The translations under genes were made by a program, and so were the position numbers. Below, piece after piece: positions 1-8,855 of a DNA stretch of 64,000 nt. Numbering within the stretch: position 1 is the stretch's first letter; each line of letters begins with the position of its first letter. Source of the DNA: Paraburkholderia hiiakae (lineage in GTDB: Bacteria; Pseudomonadota; Gammaproteobacteria; Burkholderiales; Burkholderiaceae); NCBI RefSeq assembly GCF_904848665.1, contig NZ_CAJHCQ010000018.1, positions 119,830 through 183,829 of the forward strand. Direction: 5' to 3'. The notes beneath the pieces are model-generated. The model worked only from the letters and a program-made list of their open reading frames with translations. It was not told the DNA's origin and searched no databases.

Positions 1-2552
1 TGGAGCGCTTTTTCGACGAGGCGGGCGGCACACAGCTCGTGATCCACACGCCGTTCGGCAGCCGCCTCAATCGCGCGTGGGGCCTCGCACTGCGCAAGCG
101 TTTTTGCCGCCAGTTCAACTTCGAACTGCAGGCCGCCGCGACCGAGGACGCCATCATCCTTTCGCTCACCGGCGCGCACAGCTTCGCCCTGGACGAGGTG
201 TGGCGCTACCTCCATTCGAATTCCGCGGAGCATCTGCTCGTGCAGGCGCTGCTCGACGCGCCACTCTTCGGCGTGCGCTGGCGCTGGAACGCGACGACGT
301 CACTCGCGCTACCGCGCCAGACCAGCGGCCGCAAGACGCCGCCGCAGATCCAGCGCATGCGCAGCGAGGACCTGCTCGCAGCCGTGTTCCCCGACCAGGT
401 GGCGTGCGTCGAGAACATCGCGGGCGAGCGCGAAGTGCCGCGTCATCCGCTAGTCGACCAGACGCTCGACGACTGCCTGCACGATGCTATGGATACCGAA
501 GCATGGATCGCCCTGCTGCGCCGCATCGAGGCGAGCGAGGTGAAGCTCGTCGTGCGCGAGTTGCCCGCGCCCTCGCCGCTCGCTGCCGAGATCCTCACCG
601 CGCGCCCCTATGCCTTCCTCGACGACGCCCCGATCGAGGAACGCCGCACGCAGGCCGTGCTGTCGCGCCGCTGGAGCGACCCCGAATCCACCGACGATCT
701 TGGCGCGCTGGACCCCGAAGCCATTGCGAGCGTGCGCGAAGAAGCGTGGCCCCAAGTGCGCGACGCCGACGAAATGCACGACGCACTCACGAGCCTCGGC
801 GCGCTGGCCGAAAGCGAAGCCCAGCAGGAGCCGCAGTGGCACGCATGGCTCGCCGATCTGGCAGCGGCGGGCCGCGCCACGCGGCTGCCGGTCGCGGAAT
901 GCGACGCGCTGTGGGTGGGCATCGAGCGGCTCGCGTGCGTGCAGGCCATTTACCCACAGGCAAAGTGCGAACCGCAACTCACGCCGCCGCCTGAATACGC
1001 GGATGCGTGGACCGAGGACGCGGCGCTCGTCGAAATCGTGCGCGCGCGCCTGTCGGGCTTCGGGCCGCTCACGGTCGCGCAGGTGGCGCGGCCGCTCGCG
1101 CTGGAGGCGAGCGTGGCGGCGCTCGCGCTCACGCGCCTCGAAGCCGAAGGCACCGCGATGCGCGGACGCTTCACGCAGCAAGCGATGAGCGGCGGCCACG
1201 AGGAATGGTGCGAGCGCCATCTGCTCGCGCGCATCCATCGCTACACGGTGCGCAAGCTCCGGCGCGAAATCGAGCCGGTCGAGCGTCACGACTTCATGCG
1301 CTTTCTGTTCGAATGGCAACGCGTTGCGCCCGGCACGCGCGGCTCGGGCCGCGACGCGCTAGCCGCCGTGCTCGACCAGCTCGAAGGCTGGGAAGCCTCG
1401 GCGCTCGCGTGGGAAGACGAAATCCTGCCGGCGCGCATCGACGACTACACGCCCATGCTGCTCGACGAGCTGTGCCGCTCGGGGCGTCTCGCCTGGGCCA
1501 GGCTGCCCGCGCGCGCGGCGTCCGCAACGACCGTGCGCAGCACGCCGGTCGTGCTGCTCGCGCGCCGCGAACTCACGCGCTGGATGGCGCTCGTCGAAAC
1601 GCCCGACACTGCGGGACTGTCGGCGCGCGCGCAGCGTGTGTACGAGGCTCTGCTGCGGCACGGCGCGATGTTCTTCGACGAACTCGCCGCCGACGCGCAT
1701 CTGCTCGGCGTCGAGCTGGAAAACGCGCTTGGCGAACTGGTGGCGGCTGGCCTCGTGAATGCGGACAGCTTTGCGGGACTGCGCGCGCTCGTGAAACCGG
1801 CGGCGCAGCGCAGCGCGCATCACGGCAGACGCCGGCCGCGCGGCTTCGGGCCGCTCGCGGGCGGCATGGCCGACGCGGGGCGCTGGGCGACGCTGCGGCG
1901 CGTACAGTTGGCCAATGCAGCCGATGCGCCGGCTGATCCGCGTGTGGATACGGACGATGCGCAGGCGCTCGCCACGGCGGAGTCGACTACGTTGGATGCG
2001 CGTGTTGTGGCAGGTACGCGAGCGCAGGCGCTTGTACGCGCAAGGCACACGAGCGCCAGCACGTCGCGCCGCCCACCCGCCGACCCGCAACTGCTGGAGC
2101 ACGTCTCCAATGTGCTACTGCGCCGTTACGGCGTGGTCAGCTGGCATCTGCTCGGACGCGAGGCGGCGTGGCTACCGCCCTGGCGCGATCTGCTGCGCGT
2201 GTTGCATCGCATGGAAGCGCGCGGCGAGGTGCGCGGCGGCCGCTTTGTCACCGGGATTTCGGGCGAGCAGTTCGCGCTGCCCGAAGCCGTGGCGCTGCTG
2301 CGCGACGTGCGGCGGCGCGGATCGACACAAGGAGAAGGCGGCGCGCTCGTCTGCGTGAGCGCCGCCGATCCGCTCAATCTCCTCGGCACGCTGCTGCCCG
2401 GCGAGAAAGTGCCGGCGCTCGCCGGCAACCGCATCGTGTTCCGCGACGGCGTGCCGGCCGCGACCCTGATTGCCGGCCGCTTTGGCTTTCTCGGCGAGTT
2501 CGACGAGAGCACGCGCGCCGAACTACGCGCGCGCCTCGCCAAGCCGTGGTGA
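1..2552 (+). CDS. Lhr-type large ATP-dependent helicase, C-terminal part (5' truncated by window edge)
   Basis: The reading frame is already open at the first bases, so the gene begins upstream and only about 850 C-terminal residues are visible. The opening segment (ERFFDEAGGTQLVIHTPFGS, then RLNRAWGLALRKRFC) is the highly conserved block just after the helicase core of Lhr-family superfamily 2 helicases. The rest is the long Lhr C-terminal region containing the winged-helix and beta-barrel domains. Lhr proteins are 3'-5' DNA/RNA helicases linked to DNA repair. The Walker and DEAH motifs lie outside the window, so ATPase competence cannot be judged. The GTG at 39 is internal. The gene ends 34 bp before the convergent P-type ATPase gene. 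Confidence 0.88.
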   Translation, partial: ERFFDEAGGTQLVIHTPFGSRLNRAWGLALRKRFCRQFNFELQAAATEDAIILSLTGAHSFALDEVWRYLHSNSAEHLLVQALLDAPLFGVRWRWNATTSLALPRQTSGRKTPPQIQRMRSEDLLAAVFPDQVACVENIAGEREVPRHPLVDQTLDDCLHDAMDTEAWIALLRRIEASEVKLVVRELPAPSPLAAEILTARPYAFLDDAPIEERRTQAVLSRRWSDPESTDDLGALDPEAIASVREEAWPQVRDADEMHDALTSLGALAESEAQQEPQWHAWLADLAAAGRATRLPVAECDALWVGIERLACVQAIYPQAKCEPQLTPPPEYADAWTEDAALVEIVRARLSGFGPLTVAQVARPLALEASVAALALTRLEAEGTAMRGRFTQQAMSGGHEEWCERHLLARIHRYTVRKLRREIEPVERHDFMRFLFEWQRVAPGTRGSGRDALAAVLDQLEGWEASALAWEDEILPARIDDYTPMLLDELCRSGRLAWARLPARAASATTVRSTPVVLLARRELTRWMALVETPDTAGLSARAQRVYEALLRHGAMFFDELAADAHLLGVELENALGELVAAGLVNADSFAGLRALVKPAAQRSAHHGRRRPRGFGPLAGGMADAGRWATLRRVQLANAADAPADPRVDTDDAQALATAESTTLDARVVAGTRAQALVRARHTSASTSRRPPADPQLLEHVSNVLLRRYGVVSWHLLGREAAWLPPWRDLLRVLHRMEARGEVRGGRFVTGISGEQFALPEAVALLRDVRRRGSTQGEGGALVCVSAADPLNLLGTLLPGEKVPALAGNRIVFRDGVPAATLIAGRFGFLGEFDESTRAELRARLAKPW

Positions 2553-2586
2553 GGCGCGCCTGGTATGCGCCGGGCGGGCTTGGCTG

Positions 2587-5136
2587 TTAGTTGCGTTGCG
2601 CCGTCAACGCAGAAGGCTTCGTCATGTTGCGCGTGGCGTCGAAATGCCGACGCACGCGCAGGCCGTTCGCGACGACGAGCAGGCTCGCGCCCACGTCGGC
2701 GAACACGGCCATCCAGAGCGTGGCCTCGCCGGCCATCGCGAGCACGAGAAACACAGCCTTGATGCCGAGCGCAAGCGCGATGTTCTGCGTGAGCACGGCC
2801 GCGGTTTTGCGCGACAGGCCAATGAACGCCGCGATCTTGCGCGGATCGTCGTCCATGATCGCGACATCGGCGGTCTCGAGCGCAGTCGCGGTGCCAGCCG
2901 CGCCCATCGCGAAGCCGATGTCGGCGCGCGCGAGCGCGGGCGCGTCGTTCACGCCGTCGCCGACCATCGCCGCCATGCCGTACTGCTGTGAGAGCGCGGC
3001 GATCGCATCCTGCTTGTCCTGCGGCATCAGATTGCCGCGTGCGTCGTCAATGCCGAGTTGATCGGCAATCGCGCGTGCGGTCGACACGTTGTCGCCGGTC
3101 AGCATGACGGGCGTCACGCCGAGCGCGCGCAAGGCCTGCACGGCCGGGGCGCTTTCTGCGCGCAGTGCGTCGGCCACGGCGAACACGGCAACCGCCTCCT
3201 GCGGCGCGCACAGCACGATCGCCGTCTTGCCCGCGTGCTCCAGCGTCGCCAGTTGCGCTTCGAGTTCGGGCGAGCACAAACCAAGCTCCTCCACCAGACG
3301 ATGATTGCCGAGGCTCCAGAGCGCGCCGTCGATGCGGCCTTGCACGCCGCGACCGTTTAGCACCGCGAACTGATCGACCGCGAGCAGGCGCGCATCCGGC
3401 GCACGCGCCCGCCAGCCTTCGACTACCGCACGCGCGACGGGGTGCGTGCTCGCATCGTCCAGGCTCGCCGCGATGCGCAGTGCTTCTTCGGTAGAAAGCC
3501 GAGCTTCGCCGGACGCCTCTGCGGTGACCAGCGCCCGAACCGGCGCCGCGAGCGCATCGGTCAGGACAGGCTCGCCACGCGTGAGGGTGCCGGTCTTGTC
3601 GAGCGCGACCGCCTTCAGCAGCCGGCCGCGTTCGAGCCACACGCCGCCCTTCACGAGCATGCCGTGGCGCGCGGCGGCGGCGAGGCCGCTCACGATCGTT
3701 ACCGGCGTCGAGACAACGAGCGCGCACGGGCAGGCAATCACGAGCAGGACGAGCGCCTTGTAGAGCCACGCGCTCCACGCGCCGCCGAACACGAGCGGCC
3801 CGGCAAGCGCGATGACCACGGCGAGCACGACCACGGCCGGCGTGTAGTAGCGCGCGAACTGGTCGACGAAACGCTGCGTGGGCGCGCGTTGTGCCTGCGC
3901 TTCCTGCACCGCCGCGGCGATGCGCGCGAGCGTGCTGTCCTGCGCGGCCGCGCTGACGACCGCCTCGACCACACCATCGACGACGATGCTGCCCGCGTAG
4001 AGCGCCGCGCCCGTCTCCTTGTCGACCGGCAGGCTTTCGCCCGTGATCGGCGCCTGATCGAGCGCGGCACGGCCGGCGACCATGCGTGCGTCGAGCGGCA
4101 CGCGCTGGCCGGTCCGCACGCGAATGCGGCTGCCGACAGCCACTTCGCCCACCGCGTACTCGCGCCATTCGCCCCGCTCAGGTACGCCATCGCCGGCTTG
4201 CCAGACCTCGGCGGTTTCGGGCGCGAGCGCGGTGAGCGCGCGGATCGCCTGACGGGCGCGTTCGAGCGAAAGCGCTTCGATTTCCTCCGCGAGGGCGAAC
4301 AGGAAGACCACCATCGCCGCTTCGGGCCACTTGCCGATCGCAACGGCGCCGATCAACGCGAGCGACATCAGGAAGTAGATGTTGATCGTGAAATTGCGCA
4401 GCGCGATCCAGCCCTTGCGCAGCGTGGGCAAACCCGCGCACAGGATGGAGATGACCGCGCAAGCGAGTACGAGCAGGCTGGTTTCCTTGCCGGTGCTCCA
4501 GGCGAGCACCTCAGCGCCCGCGGCTGCCACGCCGCTCACCGCCAGCAGCAGCTTCTGGCGCAGCGCCAGGCCGATAGACGCAGGCGGTGCGGCTTGCGCG
4601 GACGCGTTATCGTCGAGTTCGCGCGGCGCCATGTCGAGTGCACGCAGCGCGGCTACGACAGGCTGCGTATCGTCGAGCTGATGATGCACGGTCAGTTCTC
4701 GCGCGAGCAGGTCGAAGTCGAGGCGCACGACGCCCGGCATGGGCTCGAGCCGGTTGCGGATGAGGCGCTCCTCGGTCGGGCAATCCATGTTTTCGATACG
4801 CCAGCGCGCGCGGCGCGTGCCTTCGGGCGCCGGGGCTGCGCGGCGCGCGCTTCGCGGCGGCACGCCGTCGTGACAGCAGGCTTGCCCATGCGTGTGCCCC
4901 TTCGGCCCGGCGCCGGATTGGGACTCGGCTGCGTGCGCGCTACCGCAGGACTGACCGTGGTCGTGTTGATGCGCCTGGCTGTGGTCGTGCTCATGCTCGT
5001 GGTCGTGCTTGTGCTCGTGGCCGCCGCACGCGCCAACCGCGCCGCCAGACCCGTGAGCGCCGCACACGGCCCCTTCCTCATCACGCGCGCGCAGGCGCTG
5101 CGCAATGCCGAGCCGCGACAGGTAGCTCTGGTTCAT
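2587..5136 (-). CDS. cadA: Zinc/cadmium/lead-translocating P1B-type ATPase
   Basis: An 849-residue inner-membrane metal efflux ATPase. A His/Asp/Glu-rich segment (about residues 39-61, HEHKHDHEHEHDH) precedes one HMA domain with MDCPTEE (117-123), the signature of Zn/Cd/Pb pumps rather than copper pumps. Then come TGES (365-368), the membrane CPC (469-471), the phosphorylation motif DKTGTLT (513-519) and GDGVNDAPAL near the end. An upstream TTG at 5163 keeps the frame open. It lies beside the predicted -10 box and would precede the transcript start, so I chose the ATG at 5136. The gene is divergent from a CadR/PbrR-like MerR regulator and shares its operator. The exact metal preference among Zn, Cd and Pb cannot be read from the sequence. 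Confidence 0.93.
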   Translation of the reverse strand: MNQSYLSRLGIAQRLRARDEEGAVCGAHGSGGAVGACGGHEHKHDHEHEHDHSQAHQHDHGQSCGSAHAAESQSGAGPKGHTHGQACCHDGVPPRSARRAAPAPEGTRRARWRIENMDCPTEERLIRNRLEPMPGVVRLDFDLLARELTVHHQLDDTQPVVAALRALDMAPRELDDNASAQAAPPASIGLALRQKLLLAVSGVAAAGAEVLAWSTGKETSLLVLACAVISILCAGLPTLRKGWIALRNFTINIYFLMSLALIGAVAIGKWPEAAMVVFLFALAEEIEALSLERARQAIRALTALAPETAEVWQAGDGVPERGEWREYAVGEVAVGSRIRVRTGQRVPLDARMVAGRAALDQAPITGESLPVDKETGAALYAGSIVVDGVVEAVVSAAAQDSTLARIAAAVQEAQAQRAPTQRFVDQFARYYTPAVVVLAVVIALAGPLVFGGAWSAWLYKALVLLVIACPCALVVSTPVTIVSGLAAAARHGMLVKGGVWLERGRLLKAVALDKTGTLTRGEPVLTDALAAPVRALVTAEASGEARLSTEEALRIAASLDDASTHPVARAVVEGWRARAPDARLLAVDQFAVLNGRGVQGRIDGALWSLGNHRLVEELGLCSPELEAQLATLEHAGKTAIVLCAPQEAVAVFAVADALRAESAPAVQALRALGVTPVMLTGDNVSTARAIADQLGIDDARGNLMPQDKQDAIAALSQQYGMAAMVGDGVNDAPALARADIGFAMGAAGTATALETADVAIMDDDPRKIAAFIGLSRKTAAVLTQNIALALGIKAVFLVLAMAGEATLWMAVFADVGASLLVVANGLRVRRHFDATRNMTKPSALTAQRN

Positions 5137-5165
5137 AGCCGGTTTCTCGCAAAAGTGACACAATC

Positions 5166-5196
5166 ATTGAACAGCCTGTAGCCACTACAGGGTCAA
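5166..5196 (-). promoter_or_regulatory. MerR-type promoter/operator of the metal ATPase
   Basis: Read on the minus strand, a -35 hexamer TTGACC (5191-5196) and a -10 hexamer TTCAAT (5166-5171) are separated by 19 bp (5172-5190). The spacer holds the perfect dyad CTGTAG-N3-CTACAG (5176-5190). An over-long 19-bp spacer carrying a dyad is the hallmark of MerR-activated promoters, which need protein-induced DNA distortion to fire. It points into the ATPase gene and starts about 30 bp upstream of its ATG. The divergent regulator gene begins 23 bp beyond the -35 box, so the same operator probably also autoregulates it. Confidence 0.85.
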
Positions 5197-5218
5197 GTCA
5201 TTTGGGAGAGCCGCGACC

Positions 5219-5704
5219 ATGCGAATCGGTGAACTGGCGCGTTTTGCGCACTGCGATGTCGAGACAGTGCGCTTTTACGAGCGCGAGGGCCTGCTGGACG
5301 AGCCCGCGCGCGAAACCAACGGATACCGCAGCTACACGGCCGTGCACGCCGCGCAACTCAACTTCATCCGCCATTGCCGGTCACTGGGCATCGGGCTCAC
5401 GGACATCCGCATGCTGCGTCGCTTCCAGGCCGACCCGAGCCAGCCCTGCGACGAAGTCAACGAGTTGATCGACAGCCAGATCGAGCGCATTCATCAGCAA
5501 ATCGAATCGATGCGCGTACTCGAGCAGCAATTGCGCACGCTGCGCGAGAGCTGCCATGCCCACCAGAGCAGCAGCGCCGAGTGCGGGATCATGAAGAGTC
5601 TCGAACAGCCCATGGACGACGAGAACTGCTCATGCCATGGCGACGGGCACGTTACGGAAGACGCACCGCCTGCCAACGGCGCGCCCGCCGTTCACCGCCA
5701 CTGA
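5219..5704 (+). CDS. cadR: MerR-family heavy-metal regulator, CadR/PbrR type
   Basis: A 161-residue regulator starting MRIGELARFAHCDVETVRFYER, the standard MerR winged-helix N-terminus. A long dimerisation helix follows (about 80-110). Cysteines at 77, 112 and 122 match the three-cysteine metal site of CadR/PbrR proteins. The tail is rich in Cys and His (ENCSCHGDGH at about 136-145, terminal HRH), as in Cd-responsive CadR. It should activate the divergent ATPase gene through the 19-bp-spaced promoter at 5166-5196. The stop lies only 4 bp from the convergent dipeptidase gene. Whether the physiological inducer is Cd, Pb or Zn is not decided by sequence. Confidence 0.9.
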   Translation: MRIGELARFAHCDVETVRFYEREGLLDEPARETNGYRSYTAVHAAQLNFIRHCRSLGIGLTDIRMLRRFQADPSQPCDEVNELIDSQIERIHQQIESMRVLEQQLRTLRESCHAHQSSSAECGIMKSLEQPMDDENCSCHGDGHVTEDAPPANGAPAVHRH

Positions 5705-5708
5705 AAAC

Positions 5709-7169
5709 TCAAGGTGCTGCGGCGATCACTTCAGCCACCGTGGCCGTGAGTTTCTTCGCATAGGGCACATGCAGGAACTCGTTCGGCCCGTGCGCGTTGG
5801 ACTTCGGGCCGAGTACGCCGCACACCATGAATTGCGACTTGGGAAACCCTGCCTGCAGCACGTTCATGAGCGGAATCGTGCCGCCCTGGCCGAGATACGC
5901 GCAATCCGCGCCGAAATGAGTGCGCGATGCGGCGTTGAGCGCTTCGGTAAGCCACGGGGCGAGTTCCGGCGCACTCCAGCCGTTGGCCGCGCCCGCGTCC
6001 GGCTTGAAGGTGACCTTGGCGTTATACGGCGGATCGAGTTCGAGCAACGCCTTCAGTTCGGCCACGGCCTTCGAAGCCTCGACTAGCGGAGGCAAACGCA
6101 GCGAGAGCTTGAACGCCGTGCGCGGCCGCAGCACGTTGCCGGCGTCGGCGAGTGCGGGCAGGCCTGCCGCGCCCGTGACCGAAAGCGACGGCCGCCACGT
6201 GGAATCGAGCAGCGCCTGCTGCGGGTCCGTGGTGGTAGGCAGCACGCGCCGGCCGTCCTGGCCGCATGCCCAAGGCATGCTCTTCCAGACGTTTTCGCCA
6301 AGGATCTTCGCCGTGGCCTCGGCTTCGCTCAAGCGCTGCGAGGGAATCGCGCAATGGAATCCCTTGGGCAGCAGCGTGCCGCTCGCGGCATCTTCCAGAC
6401 GCTCGAAGAGTTGCCGCATCACGCGGAAGCTCGAAGGCGCAATTCCACCGTAAGAGCCCGAGTGAATACCCTCCTCGAGCACTTCGACTTCCAGGTCGCC
6501 CGCCACGAGCCCGCGCAGTGACGTGGTGAGCCATAGCTGATCGTAGTTGCCCGCGCCCGAATCGAGACAAACAACGAGACCGACGTTGCCGAGCCGCTCG
6601 CGCAGCGCATCGACATAAGGCAGCAAGTCATAGCTGCCCGACTCCTCGCACGTTTCGATGAGGCCCACGCAGCGCGGCCGCTCGATGCCTTGCGCGTCGA
6701 GCGCGGCGAGCGCCGTGACGCTCGCGTAGATCGCGTAGCCGTCGTCAGCACCGCCGCGGCCATAGAGGCGGCCGTCTTCTAGCTTCGGCGTCCAGGGGCC
6801 GAGGTCGTTGCGCCAGCCGGCGAATTCCGGCTGTTTGTCGAGGTGGCCGTAGAGCACGACCGTCTCGCTGCTGCCCGAACGCGTGGCGGGCGCCTCGAAG
6901 AAAATCACCGGCGTGCGGCCCGGCAGGCGCACGATCTCCAGCTTCAGGCCACGCACCGGCTGCTGCTCCGCCCATTTCGCGGCCTCCTGCACGACGCGCT
7001 CGAGATAGCCGTGCTGTGCCCACTGCGGGTCGAACGCCGGACTCTTGGCGGGCACCGCGATGTAGTCGGTCAACGCGGGCACGATCTCGTCATGCCATTT
7101 ACGTTCTACGAAGACACGCAATGCGTCGTGGTCGAGTTGGCGGGTTGCCTCGGACGGGTCGGAGATCAT
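5709..7169 (-). CDS. M20 family dinuclear-zinc peptidase/dipeptidase
   Basis: A 486-residue cytosolic M20-family hydrolase. Typical metal-ligand motifs are visible: LYGHLDKQPEF (His and Asp), GGADDGYA (bridging Asp) and CEESGSYD (catalytic Glu-Glu). A lid/dimerisation domain sits in the middle (GIHSGSYGGIAPSS). A final metal-binding His is expected near the C-terminus (GPNEFLHVPY). The ATG at 7169 was chosen because CAGGGAA precedes it at good spacing; the open frame extends 28 codons further upstream without a family-like sequence. The family includes carnosinase-like dipeptidases and acyl-amino-acid hydrolases, and the substrate is not readable. It is transcribed alone, convergent with cadR. 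Confidence 0.88.
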   Translation of the reverse strand: MISDPSEATRQLDHDALRVFVERKWHDEIVPALTDYIAVPAKSPAFDPQWAQHGYLERVVQEAAKWAEQQPVRGLKLEIVRLPGRTPVIFFEAPATRSGSSETVVLYGHLDKQPEFAGWRNDLGPWTPKLEDGRLYGRGGADDGYAIYASVTALAALDAQGIERPRCVGLIETCEESGSYDLLPYVDALRERLGNVGLVVCLDSGAGNYDQLWLTTSLRGLVAGDLEVEVLEEGIHSGSYGGIAPSSFRVMRQLFERLEDAASGTLLPKGFHCAIPSQRLSEAEATAKILGENVWKSMPWACGQDGRRVLPTTTDPQQALLDSTWRPSLSVTGAAGLPALADAGNVLRPRTAFKLSLRLPPLVEASKAVAELKALLELDPPYNAKVTFKPDAGAANGWSAPELAPWLTEALNAASRTHFGADCAYLGQGGTIPLMNVLQAGFPKSQFMVCGVLGPKSNAHGPNEFLHVPYAKKLTATVAEVIAAAP

Positions 7170-7341
7170 GGTGTCGGTTCCCTGCGATGAAAAACCCGAT
7201 GATAGACCCGAACCCCCGCCCGCCGACACCCCCTCGTACCCAGCGTTGGCCATTCGGTCAAGGCATGGCGTGCGCTCAGGTCCAATCCGCGCGACAATGA
7301 TGAATCAGGCATATTCCGCCCTTTTTTCTGGAGAATGAAAT

Positions 7342-7662
7342 ATGGTGAGCCGTTCCGTCTTCGAGATCGTCGTTCTCGCAGCGGTGGTCGCGCTCTACTT
7401 TCTCCCCGCGCTGATCGCCGACAGGCGCCAGCGTCACGACCTGCTGGTCATCGCGGTCTTCAACGCCGTGCTCGGCTGGACGTTGCTCGGCTGGCTGCTG
7501 GCGCTCTTCTGGGCGCTTCAACCGAATCCGCCGAAGGATCTCGGCGGGCAGACCAAGGTTCGCAGCCGCCGGCTGGGCATGCTGCTCTTCTCGCGCCGGC
7601 TCGACGATCGGGTCCACGCACGCAAATCGGGCACCGCTGACCAAAAGCGCTCCCCGCATTGA
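7342..7662 (+). CDS. Small membrane protein, superinfection-immunity (Imm) family
   Basis: A 106-residue protein with two predicted membrane helices (about 8-25 and 35-62) and a basic C-terminus. The pattern LYFLPALIAD...FNAVLGWTLLGWLLALFWAL matches the T4 Imm-like superinfection-immunity family, which is widespread in chromosomes as stand-alone genes. A good ribosome site (CTGGAGAATGAAAT) precedes the ATG. In phage T4 the protein blocks DNA entry of a second phage. The chromosomal relatives have no established role, and there are no phage genes nearby. Function here is therefore unassigned beyond the family. Confidence 0.7.
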   Translation: MVSRSVFEIVVLAAVVALYFLPALIADRRQRHDLLVIAVFNAVLGWTLLGWLLALFWALQPNPPKDLGGQTKVRSRRLGMLLFSRRLDDRVHARKSGTADQKRSPH

Positions 7663-7835
7663 GGTTTATCCGTTTGGCCAACGTTGCAGGCCATGGCGAG
7701 CACACGCCGCCCTCGCATGGAATAATCACCAGGAATCAAGCTGCTTTGGCCGCGCCGTTTTGAGCGCGCACAGGCCAGTACCCGCTGCTCACGTCACCCT
7801 GACACCCAGCCCTACACCCAACACGGAGCCCCGTC

Positions 7836-8468
7836 ATGCCACACGCCGCCCCGCTGCTCGCCTTTGCCGCCGTCGCGCTCGGCATGGCGCTCACGCCCGG
7901 ACCCAACATGATCTATCTGATCTCGCGCTCGATCTGCCAGGGCCGCAAGGCAGGCCTGATCTCACTGGGCGGGGTCGCGCTCGGTTTCGTGTTCTACATG
8001 GTGTGCGCCGCATTCGGCATTACCGCGTTGCTGATGGCCGTGCCATTCGCCTACGACGCGCTGCGCCTGGGCGGCGCGCTCTATCTGTTCTGGCTCGCAT
8101 GGCAGGCGCTCAAACCGGGCGGCCGCTCGCCGTTCCAGGTGCGCGAACTGCCCGCCGACCGCCCACGCAAGCTCTTTCTGATGGGGTTCGTCACGAATCT
8201 GCTGAACCCGAAAATTGCCATTCTGTATTTGTCGCTGCTGCCGCAATTCATCGACCCGCATCACGGCAGCGTGCTCGCACAGTCCATCGTGCTCGGCAGC
8301 GTGCAGATCGCGCTTTCGATCAGCGTGAACGCAGTTGTTGCGATGACGGCGGGTACGATTGCAACGTTTCTCGGCGACCGGCCGGGCTGGCTCAAGCTTC
8401 AGCGCTGGCTCATGGGCACGGTGCTGGCCGGGCTCGCCGTGCGTATCGCCGCCGAGGGCCAGCGATAA
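7836..8468 (+). CDS. LysE/RhtB-family amino-acid exporter
   Basis: A 210-residue inner-membrane protein with about six hydrophobic segments. It carries the family signature ALTPGPNMIYLISRSICQGRKAG near the N-terminus (19-41) and FLMGFVTNLLNPKIAILYLSLLPQF in the middle. RhtB/LysE proteins export amino acids such as homoserine, threonine, leucine or lysine by proton antiport; the substrate cannot be inferred here. It is monocistronic and followed directly by a strong hairpin terminator (8475-8505). Confidence 0.9.
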   Translation: MPHAAPLLAFAAVALGMALTPGPNMIYLISRSICQGRKAGLISLGGVALGFVFYMVCAAFGITALLMAVPFAYDALRLGGALYLFWLAWQALKPGGRSPFQVRELPADRPRKLFLMGFVTNLLNPKIAILYLSLLPQFIDPHHGSVLAQSIVLGSVQIALSISVNAVVAMTAGTIATFLGDRPGWLKLQRWLMGTVLAGLAVRIAAEGQR

Positions 8469-8474
8469 AGCAAA

Positions 8475-8505
8475 CGGCCGGGCACATTTGGCCCGGCCGC
8501 ATTTT
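8475..8505 (+). terminator. Rho-independent terminator of the LysE gene
   Basis: A 9-bp perfect GC stem (CGGCCGGGC / GCCCGGCCG, 8475-8483 with 8491-8499) closes a 7-nt loop and is followed by CATTTT. It lies 7 bp after the stop codon of the exporter gene. Confidence 0.8.
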
Positions 8506-8567
8506 CATACGTGTTTGGCACGTCTGCGGCGCGCTTGCGCGCCCACAGGTCTGTCTGGGTCTGCGCT

Positions 8568-8855
8568 TCAGATCCCGCCGATGGCCCTTCCGCCAGCCGG
8601 ACTGCGCATTTTCACAAATGCCGCGGGAATCGAGCGGGGTTCGATTTGCACCATGTCCTGGGCGAACATGTCCTGGCGCAGTTCGCCGTGCTCGTCGAAC
8701 CACTGGCAGATCAGCCAGTGACCGCTGGCAAAGCCAACCGGGCCGGCGTACATGACGGTCATGCGCGGACCGCCAGATTTCAGGGTGACAACGTCGCCAA
8801 TTCCGGCCATGGCAGCGAGCGGCTTTTCGGCTACGTCGATGGTCGTATCAAGCAT
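8568..8855 (-). CDS. YodC-like small protein (DUF2158)
   Basis: A 95-residue protein. The central GDVVTLKSGGPRMTVMYAG followed by HWLICQWFDEHGELRQDMF is characteristic of DUF2158/YodC proteins, which form a small SH3-like barrel of unknown function. The ATG at 8855 is preceded by GGGGAAC; the frame continues upstream to 8975 but loses family similarity there. It is convergent with the exporter gene. A possible Fur-like sequence lies about 75 bp upstream of the start. Confidence 0.8.
   Translation of the reverse strand: MLDTTIDVAEKPLAAMAGIGDVVTLKSGGPRMTVMYAGPVGFASGHWLICQWFDEHGELRQDMFAQDMVQIEPRSIPAAFVKMRSPAGGRAIGGI

Noticed and set aside
5161..5163. TTG at 5163 as the start of the metal ATPase
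   Set aside because: It lies beside the -10 box of the MerR-type promoter, ahead of the expected transcript start. The ATG at 5136 is downstream and better placed.
3442..5181. A 579-codon open frame on the plus strand opposite the metal ATPase gene
   Set aside because: It is entirely antisense to a gene with complete P-type ATPase motifs. Its composition (Arg/His/Asp/Gly-rich, no motifs) is that of GC-rich antisense frames.
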